Below, piece after piece: positions 55,901-64,000 of a DNA stretch of 64,000 bases. The notes below the pieces were generated by a model that saw nothing but the letters and a program-made list of their open reading frames with translations, made no database searches and was not told the DNA's origin. How positions within the stretch are numbered: position 1 is the first letter of the stretch; every line of letters starts with the position of its first letter. This DNA comes from Symsagittifera roscoffensis (taxonomy: Eukaryota; Xenacoelomorpha; Acoela; Convolutidae), in contig NC_087071.1 of the NCBI RefSeq assembly GCF_963678635.1, positions 17,609,613 to 17,673,612 on the forward strand. Reading direction: 5' to 3'. The translations under genes were made by a program, and so were the position numbers.

Positions 55901-56702
55901 ATTTTTAAAAATCTTCCAAAGCACGGTTTCCCTACCCCCCCCTCTCCTCCGCCGCCAATCACTAGACAAAGACATCAATTTTAAGGTGAAAAATTGGACA
56001 ACGTGACTGAAAATTAGAATTTAAAAAATACCAGGTGTTGAGGGGATAGGCAGAAGAGACCAAGAAGAAGAAAGCAGATAACCGAAAATTGAATTCTGGA
56101 AAAAAAATCAATTACGTGACTGATTATCTGACTATTGCGAAAATTCGTGGATTCGAATCCCACTTCAGTCATATTTGGAGGGGCCCAGTGTCAAGGTGGT
56201 ACAAAATGGATGACATCACCCTCCCCAACGGTTGGTCCTGCATTGAGCAGGACCGGGGGCTGATAATACTTTTAAAAAATGCCAAATATAATTACTTCGG
56301 TTTACTCGACGGATGAAAATTGATGTGGAGTCGAATTGCCCATAATTCGAATAGACATATGGAAACATTGAATACGTTTCTAATCAATTGCATTTTGTTA
56401 AGTTAGTTCAGACCTAGGATTTTAATCCCTACAAAACCCATACAATACAAGGTATCTGATATTGTATTCAATTGGTTCTTTCCTTTTTTAGCAAGGGGAA
56501 ACTGCTCTGCCCATTTGTGTTGGGTTTTGTGCGACCACGAATTGTCCAGACTCATAATGTGTGCATTCGTTTTGGAGCAAAATGGAGAAGTTTGGGTTTG
56601 CAGGAAAGTTGTACTGTTTGGACTAACTTGGCGTTTTAGACTTCTAAACAGAGATTGAGAATTTGAGACGTTTCGGATTAGTCTGCTGGTGTTTAAATTC
56701 AT
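52971..56702 (-). CDS. alpha-carbonic anhydrase, 3 exons
   Basis: This encodes a Zn enzyme catalysing reversible CO2 hydration. Exons are 56702-56483, 55800-55567 and 53449-52971, joined to 933 nt (310 aa plus stop). Visible hallmarks are HKWAEQFPLAKKG, then KRQSPIDI, then NNGHTIMV (proton-shuttle His64), then HFHMHW (two Zn His), then CEHLLDGKKHDGEIHFVY (Glu106, Glu117 and the third Zn His119), then VLAVWGVMMKI, then GSLTTPPFSE (Thr199 region). All catalytic positions appear intact. The first ~50 residues are rich in Arg, Ser, Thr and Asn, with no acidic residue (MNLNTSRLIRNVSNSQS...), which suggests a mitochondrial presequence as in CA V-type enzymes. This is inference. The start ATG at 56702 is the most upstream Met of this exon. 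The frame is open a little further, so a more 5' exon cannot be excluded. Confidence 0.88.
53990..54120 (+). repeat. dispersed repeat shared with 10366-10525
   Basis: Shares GTGAACAAATGTGTTCTGCA, CATTTAGCCGTAA and TGGAAAAGAGCC in the same order as the first copy, with small deletions between blocks. Confidence 0.5.
55125..55495 (+). repeat. local direct duplication in CA intron 2
   Basis: About 80 bp (AACTACCTTTTACAATTG, then TTTGATTTCTGTGA, then TTGTTTACATATGATATTTG, then GCACGCTGA) occurs at 55125-55205 and again at 55412-55495. Two further partial AACTACCTTTT copies lie between. Confidence 0.7.
55801..56482 (-). other. non-canonical intron 1 of the carbonic anhydrase gene, with inverted repeats
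   Basis: This 682-bp intron interrupts KKG/KRQSPIDI. The best reading is GA-AG (AAAAAAG-GAAAGA ... CTGTCAG-GCAAG); no GT donor keeps the frame. GGAAAGAACCAA at the 5' side resembles GGCAAGCGTCAA at the 3' side (8 of 12 bases), both encoding Gly-Lys-x-Gln, like a decayed target-site duplication. TACAATATCAG near the 5' end is inverted near the 3' end. The position is not that of the usual first CA intron. Confidence 0.6.
56117..56310 (+). repeat. SINE-like sequence with shortened tRNA-type head
   Basis: TGACTGA (56117-56123) and TCAGTCA (56165-56171) can form a perfect 7-bp acceptor-like stem. Just inside the 3' half lies GTGGATTCGAATCCCAC, a good B-box/T-arm. Only about 23 nt separate the 5' stem from the T-arm, too few for D and anticodon arms. 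A GC-rich body with an inverted GGTCCTGC/GCAGGACC follows, then AT-rich sequence. Confidence 0.4.
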
Positions 56703-56880
56703 TACAGTTTGGGTTATTTGTAATACTAAAGCATAAACAAGGATCTGAAAATGTTAGTAAAGAGTGTTCAAGTTGAAAGTTAAATTGAAGGAAATTGGGG
56801 ATTATTTTTTCTAGTATTATACTTACGTATTCAATGCATTGTGAAAATTGATAGAGCACAGATGAATTAGACACAATCAA

Positions 56881-59770
56881 GAGGCTTGGATGGCAATTAT
56901 ATTGCTCAACAATATCTGAACGATTTATGGCTCATTCTCAATTTTCTTACCTTGAATATATATTATTTTCACGAGAAATAGTGCCCAATGTATTTTTCAG
57001 ATTTCCTGTAATAGATTTCATTGCAGAGTCACGTTAATATCCATGAAGGAAACAACAAAGAGCCTATTTTTATAATACCGTTAAAAAGGTGACATGGCCA
57101 CTAAAAAACTAAACAGCAGAAAATGCTTACATCATTAGCGAATTGGTTGAAATACGAATTTCAAGCTATGAAAAAATTTTGTTTGATTTTCAAATCTGAG
57201 TTTACTAGGAAAGAAATCCAACTGAAAAATGGCAACAAGTTGCAATGAAATTCTATGAGCACATATTCTTCTTTCCAATTTTCGGTCCCCTAAAAAATTA
57301 AGCCCATCATAAACACCATGTAGCCGCTCTTCAATCGTGTTCCCCGCCATTTAGAGACAACAATTTTTACTAAGTAACAAGGCTGGTAATTCAAACATTT
57401 CCAACAGACAGTTGGGAAAGAGCCAATTAACGTGTGAACCAAAAAATTCACCTTGTTTTGAAAAACTTCAATCGATTTTCAAAGACAAAAATGTATAAAG
57501 AAAGAAACAAAGAATTTATTTCTCCCAAATCAAGTTTTTACACAACGTAGTCAAACATTATAAAGAACCAAGATGATCAAGGCGAGGATAGACGAAAGGC
57601 AAAATAAATACCCACTGAAAGTCTACCCTAGAAAGTAAAGATTATATTTAAAATCATGAAGTATTTATAATCTTAGTAAATTAATTTTTTTAATATAAAA
57701 ATTATTATTTTTTTAATCTAATTATTTAGGCTAAGGAAATTTCTTCTATTTAACAGTATATCAAGGTTAGCTTAAGGCTGCACTATGTAATCGTCTCGCC
57801 ATGAATTTAGTCTTATGTTTTTGACATGTACAAAAAAGCTCTTCGATTTTCAGAAACAAATTAGTATTGGCCCTTTTTTGATGAAAAAACCCAATTTACG
57901 AAAACTGAAACGATTGGTGAAAATTTTATGCCGCTGGTAAATTTGAAAATTAAAAGCATCTTTGGAGATTAGAAGTCGATCACGTTTTTCGTGAACTTTA
58001 CACTTTCGCTGTTTGATAGTGGAGTTTGCCTTCCATTTAACAAAGAAATTAACTAACTAAACTTAGAAATTAAAAGTCAAAAACCGCAATCAATAGAAAA
58101 CTATGACTTGGCTGGCAAGAAGGCTTCGAAAAAAATCGTTTTTTTATATATCGCGAAAACTCTTGTAGAATCTCTATGTTCAAGCGCTGGCCGTGAATGA
58201 TGTTTTACATCTATGAGGCTGGAAAAAACTGAGGAGCTCTCAGCACGTTGAAAACTGGCATTTCCGAGCTAATAATTAAAAAAATTTACATGTTTATCAA
58301 TTCAGATTTCCTCTCACATGTAACATAAGACATGAGCGTCAAAAGGCAACCTTTATTCGGAAAGTATTTTAGTAGTCCGATTGCTCAACTCATATGACAA
58401 CAGCTGGCTTTTCAGTTTTTCACAAGTGATACTTCATGTCAAAAATTCATATAAATTTTGAAAATCTTTGATGTTTTAGACGCTTGACAAGTATTAAAGG
58501 CAGATTAGTTGCAAGAAACATAGTAAAAAAGATTATAAAAACAGTTTCAGTAAATTTTTCATACAACAAGAGCAATGGAATTACAAAACTAAAACACAAT
58601 AGGCTGCACAAAAAATTGACATTTTACTCAGCAAAACTAGAGAAAACAATTTGAAAGACCCATCTAAAAGAAAACAAGCAATCAAAAAGAAACAAGAGCT
58701 AACCAAGGGGAAAACAAGCATGAAATGTGCGATCTCTGACAAATAGATGTCTTCTGGAGTGCAATCAAAAAGTGAGAGCTAACTTTACTTAAGAAAAACA
58801 GAAAAGGCAGCTTTGAATGAAAAACCAAAAACATTAGACTTTTTTCTTTTCCCCATCTGTGAATTTTTAGCGGTACAATTTTTGTTAACTGTCCGTTTTT
58901 GATTTTAAAAAATTGGAATGCGAACTAATTATACGATGACAAAAATACTTGGTTTTTTGGCGAACTAATTATACGATGACAAAAACACTTGATTTTTATA
59001 TTTAACCTTGTAAAACAGTTCATTACACCATAAAGTGAGGCAAATTGCCTGTGTAAGTTTCTTGTGGACTGGTGAAAAGTAAAAAGAGCTAACTATTACT
59101 AGGAAGAGTTTAGCAATTTCAGTTTCATGAACTGGTCACAATATAAAATTGAATCACCAACATTCGAGAGCGTATAAGAAATGACAATGACAGAGACTCC
59201 TTCTGAACTCATGTGAAATAAATATTCGAGAAAACCAGGACAACCGGTTGCAGTGCAAACAGCACAGAATTCCGAGCAAGTAAATTTTCATAGCGAAGTC
59301 TAAACAAATTCAAAAAAAAGCAAACTTCTGGAGGTTTTTTGTTTATTGTTCAGTTGGTTGTTTATTTCGAACTGCTTAATGAGCCAGAGGACAAATTAAA
59401 ATAGGTCAAATACCCCCAGAACAACGAAAAAATTGATTTGAAAACGCAAAAATTGAGACCAGTTATTCTCGACACTGAAGAACCATTTTGAAACTTTTTA
59501 GAAACACTTGTCACCGCTAAACAAGCTTGAATAAAATAACAAAACCCACCCTGCGCCATAGTTTGTTCAATTCACTTCGTGTGAAGTTGCCGCAACAAAA
59601 ACAGATCGCAAAAAGCCCGAAAAAACTTCATTAAATAGCAAACCGAAATAAATTCTCGAAACAACACAGAGGCAAGTCAGTAACAAAAATATTTAAAAAA
59701 TTCAAAAAATCAAATGAACCTTCAAAATTTTTAAAACACATTAGGTAAAATTATCCAGGATATCAAAAGC
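56881..59770. other. AT-rich intergenic region, no gene recognised
   Basis: No coding sequence is recognised. A 40-bp tandem duplication (58921-58960 and 58961-58998, beginning CGAACTAATTATACGATGAC) and a segment homologous to 60952-61070 (57967-58080) are the only structures I see. Confidence 0.5.
57967..58080 (+). repeat. diverged repeat shared with 60952-61070
   Basis: Shares AGAAGTC, CATGTTTTTC/CACGTTTTTC, a TTTACTGTTC-like block, GGAGT(A/T)TGCCTTCC and ATTTAACAAAGAAAT-like sequence in the same order as the second copy. Non-coding. Confidence 0.45.
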
Positions 59771-59773
59771 GAG

Positions 59774-60092
59774 TTGAGTAATTACGTTAACAGGCTTTGG
59801 CTGCCACCACCACTCCTTAGATTGGTCCTGAAAAAAGAACTCTTTTGGAAACTTGTGTTAGATTATTTAAAACATTTTAATAGATTTAATAGCAGTTTCC
59901 TGAGAATTAAATTTCTGAGAAAATGTCTCGATAACGACATTATACCAGATTTTGTACGGTTTCGCGTGCCTGATAACGGTGTTTTTTCGAATCAAGCGGT
60001 GTACAGCTTCCAACTGAGACTCTTGAGATCTGAGATAAGCCAGGTAAATGCGGATAGGGAAAAGCCAACTAATTTTGTGGTCGCTCTGAAAA
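59774..60092 (+). pseudogene. ORF fragment of possible retroelement origin
   Basis: Open frame with a helical, Leu/Phe/Lys/Arg-rich segment (FLRIKFLRKCLDNDIIPDFV, then RFRVPDNGVFSNQAVYSFQL, then RLLRSEISQ). The DIIPDFVRFRVP pattern recalls N-terminal regions of some retroelement proteins, but I cannot name the family. At about 60092 it runs into the LINE-derived piece in a different frame. Confidence 0.35.
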
Positions 60093-60269
60093 AAAACCAA
60101 CCCTTGCCGAAAAATACTATGGCAACATCAAAAAACATCTTGATGAAAATGATAGCCTAACACCAGATCAATACAAAGTCGCTCTGAAAACAATTCATTC
60201 AAATGAGGTGAAAAACTACGTTACCAAACATCCCTCTAAACTGACAGGCTCTCAGACTCCTGAAATTCA
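60093..60269 (+). mobile_element. LINE fragment, second copy of 62107-62280
   Basis: Near-identical to 62107-62280 (CCAACCCTTGCCGAAAAATA through GACAGGCTCTCAG). It ends abruptly at CCTGAAATT, after which the two copies differ. It encodes the PTLAEKYYGNIKKHL ... TPDQYKVALKTIH segment of the element below. Confidence 0.8.
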
Positions 60270-61585
60270 CCGTATACACCAGGTCCATATCTCACGCAAA
60301 GTTTTACCGTAAAAACTTCCTAAAACGACTTTAATGATTCAGGTTTTTATCTGTGAAAAACAAAGTTGGCAACTAAATTGATAGACCGATGACTTCTTTG
60401 CCTACTAATTCGAGAAAAAGTATTTAAAAGATATTCAAAGATTGGCAAAGATTGCCAATCTTTGCAAAGATTGGCTCATCAGCCATTGAAAAAGTTATAC
60501 TTGGTTCTGTGAACACATAAATCGGCAACTAGATCGACAGAAAGTCGAGCAAAAGCCCAAGACAATTGTTTTTATTAGATTCAGTTAAACACGAAATACA
60601 AAAACAATCCAATAAAAACAATTTTTAGCGCAGATCTTGCACAAAATCTTCACGCGATAGTTTTGACTTACTCGCTTGGATAGAAATAACATTAACTGCA
60701 TATGAACAGCATTAGTGCGAGGCACTAGCAAGCCGAAATTATTAAAACTAAATTCAGTAGCTTTTAGCTTTGTTTAATGAAATCATGAAAGCAATCAAAA
60801 CTAAACAAAACAGTCAACATATGTTGGAAAAATATAAAAGAACAAGGAAACTGAAAAAAAAAATTGATTGAAACTTTTCAGCTCATATTTGAAAGAAAAA
60901 ATAGTCAAATTTACAGTGGGAAATCAGAAAACTAAAATCCAATATTTAAACTAGAAGTCCATCATGTTTTTCATGACAATTATACTTTTACTGTTCAATA
61001 TTGGAGTATGCCTTCCTTTTAACAAAAGAAATAAATGATCTAAACTTTAAAAGAAATCGAAAAACAAATTTCCTAAAAACGAAAAAAAAAAACAATCATC
61101 ACGACGTACATAAGTGACATCACTTCGTTAGTTACAATGGATCCTTATGTATATAATTGGTTTATATAACTATGCTCTTAGTAACAAAACAGCTTAGCAA
61201 TATATACACCAGGTCCAAACTGGTAATTGACATTAGCAGAAACATAAAATATCAAAAAACAACCGTTTTTGCTACTTCTGAACTCAACTTTTACTTCCAA
61301 ATATACGCAGAGCGAAAAAGAATGCTAAAGGGAAAGAATTAAGACAACATTAACAATGATGCGCGCTGCATATGTCTCTATGCTATAGGCGCTGTTTGAG
61401 AACTGCTCCGTGCTAAAACTTTATTAGTTGAAGCAAAATAGACCAAGTCTTGTGAATTCAATCAAAATAAGAAAAAAGAGAAAAAACTCTCGAAAAAAGT
61501 ATCCCAATTTCAAAACATCCTCGATGCGTATACAACCGTTTGAATAATCAGAAGAAAAAACCAGAAACACAATCCAAAAGAATTA
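60270..61585. other. AT-rich intergenic region, no gene recognised
   Basis: No gene is seen. A perfect 22-bp palindrome lies at 60454-60475, inside overlapping AAAGATTGGCA repeats. A repeat homologous to 57967-58080 lies at 60952-61070. Confidence 0.5.
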
Positions 61586-61589
61586 AGCC

Positions 61590-62756
61590 AAAACGCATAC
61601 ACTGAAACATTTCAGAATAGCGACTATCATAACAACCTGGAGCAAAGAAATGAAGAATCAAACTAATGTGATCATTGAAAGCAACTCACTACCCACCAAT
61701 CAAGAACCTAAAATTAAAGGACTCAACTTAGGTAACATGTTTACTTTCACTAAACACATTACCACAGAGATGAACAAACTCCAAACACGCAATAACTTAC
61801 TGAAAAAGCTCTGGCTTTTTCAGTAAGTTACTTGCTGAATAACAAGCTTGGGAAGCAGCAAAGAATCACATAAAAGGCCATTGGGCGTAGTGTTCTGAAT
61901 TACGCAGCTCCTCGACAAAACACAGCACTTAGATTTAAAACTGGCTGCACAAAAATGAACCCAATTGAACACCTTCATTGTGAAATTCAGATACTACCAG
62001 CAAAAGTACACAATCAAATGTTAAGCAATCAATTTCTAACTGGATGCCATCAACAAGACTGATGTGACCACCAAACAACCAAACACAACCCGATGTCGAG
62101 ACTAAAAAAACCAACCCTTGCCGAAAAATACTATGGCAACATCAAAAAACATCTTGATGAAAATGATCGCCTAACACCAGATCAATACAAAGTCGCTCTG
62201 AAAACAATTCATTCAAATGGGGTGAAAAACTACGTTACCAAACATCCCTCCAAACCGACAGGCTCTCAGTCTCCTGAAATTGCTTCGGAAGAAAACAGCC
62301 TTCCAAAAAGTCCACGACGCACTCTTGCTCAACTCCGTAGTGGATATATAGCACATAACTACATAGCTATCTGTCGAGATTACACAAAAACATCAAAAAC
62401 AACTGCCCATACTGTAACTCTAGTCCGCACGACACACACCACCTTTTTAACTGTCCATTGAAGCCAACATCGCTTAAACTTGACGACCTGTGGAACAAAC
62501 CCGTTGCAGTTGCAAAATTGCTCAACATACCATTATAACGGGGCACATTTAGAGTTTTTCTCGGTTCTCCGCATTAATTAAAAACTGCCCGCTGAAACCG
62601 GACACGGGAGTTTTGCTCGGTTCTCCGTACCAAAAACTACCCCCCGTAGAACGGGTTTTAATCAGTACTGTCGGAAGGGGCCCTTCCTGCTCTTAGCGAA
62701 TCCTTAGAAAGCCACAGTTACTGTTTTACGGACGAGACGAAACAATCAATCAATCT
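61590..62756 (+). mobile_element. Jockey-like non-LTR retrotransposon, 3' part (degenerate)
   Basis: This is the C-terminal part of an RT protein plus 3' UTR. Pieces in order are IATIITTWSKEMKNQTNV and NMFTFTKHITTEMNKLQTRN (about 61600-61800), then KAIGRSVLNYAAP and MNPIEHLHCEIQILP and MLSNQFLTGCHQQD (about 61880-62060), then MSRLKKPTLAEKYYGN (62093), LAQLRSGY, and a C-terminal CPYCNSSPHDTHHLFNC zinc-knuckle-like motif ending with WNKPVAVAKLLN and a stop near 62537. A GC-richer 3' UTR with paired TCGGTTCTCCG copies ends near CAATCAATCAATC (about 62747-62756). Stops and frameshifts (one at the hairpin 61794-61829) make it dead. The 5' part, with endonuclease and RT catalytic motifs, is missing. 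Confidence 0.75.
61794..61829. repeat. 16-bp perfect inverted repeat inside the LINE
   Basis: AACTTACTGAAAAAGC and its exact complement are separated by TCTG. The inverted arm replaces coding sequence after LLKKL, as expected from a template-switch event during replication. Confidence 0.8.
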
Positions 62757-64000
62757 CCACTATCTTTAATTATGGAGTACTGAAAGTAAACGGCAATGAA
62801 GACACGAATTAGACGACCCCTCTTTTTGCAGCTACAAAAAACAATAACAACAACAACCCTATCGTGATTCGAACAATGTATATATGTCTCCGAAATCACG
62901 CACGTTACCTCTGTTCCAACATGTGAATGACATATAAAAATTGATGCCATAAAAAGCCCTTCCATTTTTCTGACGTGAGAAATCTCTATCAAGTTGCATC
63001 ACACGAACCAATTACAATGGTAAGGAGCTGATGAGAAGATAAATAATTAATCTTTACTTATACCACAATTCATTTAATCAGCATGCTCGTTTACCAACGA
63101 TCACTCGCAGGGTGGGATTTAGGAGACACAGGATGGACGCGCTAGCCTTCCAGGATTTGACCCTATCACCATCTCCCTTTGGTACTATGTACAACTTCCA
63201 TTTCAAGCCGACCAACCTTTAAACTTTCCCTATACGCCTTTGGCGCAAATATATAATTATTTTGAGGAGCACACTGAAAAAAGCGATTTTCCGGTCACTT
63301 GACAAAACTTCAAAATTTATTGAAAATCCCCTCCTTACAAAAAAATTCATTGCTCCGCGCCTGATAAAACAAACACCTTTTATAAGTTTCTAAGTATGCG
63401 CAGAAAAAATACCGTTCAGCAATTAGAGAGCCTGCAGTATTTTTCTGGTTCCTCTTTCATTCAAAACTGCGTACTTGTTTTTTGATGTCAAATGATTGCT
63501 TCATAAATCTCATGTTAAATTTTTCAAAATGGGGACTTAAGACGAAACATAATGAAGACAAAACCTAAGTATAATTGTACTAAAATTATTATGTTCCAAT
63601 TTATTTTGCGAATTTCGTAACCAATATTTTTCCCCAAATCCGATCGTTTTTTTAGTCAATCAAAAATTACGCATTCAATTCAATGCAATATAGAAACAAT
63701 TGCTGACAAAACTGAATCGACGTTGTCCTCTTTTGTAGCCCAATAAATATTAAAGAAGAGTATAATCTTCTAAGTAAAAAATAAATAAATTTATTTTTGT
63801 TTATGAGCCAAAAAATGTCATTTTCATTTAAAATAACTATTTTTCATTTCAAAACAATTTATAAACGTTTTGCTCAAATTTTTAGAGAATCTACCTTTCT
63901 TAAACTTTGTTGGGCTTCATAAGAGGCTCAATTTGATATCGTTTTGTCAGCAACTGATTCAGTAGTTCTTTCGTATTTTTTGATTGACTAAAAAAAGGCA
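62757..64000. other. AT-rich intergenic region, no gene recognised
   Basis: No coding sequence, RNA gene or repeat family is recognised. The only longer ORF (62750-62992, minus) shows no domain and begins in the LINE 3' end. Confidence 0.5.

Overview
This is an AT-rich, intron-bearing metazoan locus with very few host genes. No prokaryotic gene organisation is present. Two host genes are recognisable, both on the minus strand: a DHRS4-type short-chain dehydrogenase/reductase (three exons, 7187-8667) and an alpha-carbonic anhydrase with a presequence that looks mitochondrial (three exons, 52971-56702). In each gene one intron is ordinary GT-AG. The other has no usable GT-AG pair and is bordered by inverted repeats and a target-site-like duplication. 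Mobile-element-derived, non-canonical introns (GA-AG, GG-AG) are known from larvacean tunicates, so a larvacean or similar animal is my tentative guess. The species cannot be fixed from the sequence alone.

The centre of the window (about 13.85-45.85 kb) is a repeat domain. Its core is a 591-bp tandem unit carrying an SGNH-hydrolase-like ORF (GGND block and a VH block V) in four arrays: A 14933-20826 (10 units), B 24172-34370 (17 units plus a stub), C 36226-36966 (1 plus a stub) and D 40325-41672 (2 plus a stub). A further fragment lies at 42554-42650. That gives 30 near-full units. In every unit the GDSH block with the nucleophile Ser lies in a different frame from the rest of the domain. Each array is preceded by a conserved ~1-kb leader with a 69-codon His-rich ORF; a fifth leader has lost its array. 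The arrays are separated by spacers made of reused blocks, called here alpha, beta and gamma. Arrays B, C and D end in the same truncated unit, so whole leader-array-spacer modules were duplicated, and the units were then re-amplified locally (dimers and trimers of variant units).

From 42.9 to 51.7 kb there is transposon wreckage: two copies of a Helitron-like Rep region (42921-43420 and 45853 to about 48185), a broken Ty3/Gypsy-type integrase region (about 48196-50540) joined to a fragment of a second integrase, and a GC-rich, gag-like or tail-like stretch. From 59.7 to 62.8 kb there are pieces of a Jockey-like non-LTR retrotransposon. Smaller non-autonomous elements are a foldback element at the left edge, a hAT-like MITE at 5140-5502, tRNA-like/SINE-like sequences near 11.55 and 56.14 kb, and several dispersed repeats.

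The remainder (about 0.5-5.1, 5.5-7.2, 8.7-13.8, 51.7-52.9, 56.9-59.7 and 62.8-64 kb) is AT-rich sequence in which I recognise no gene. The short ORFs there look like chance.
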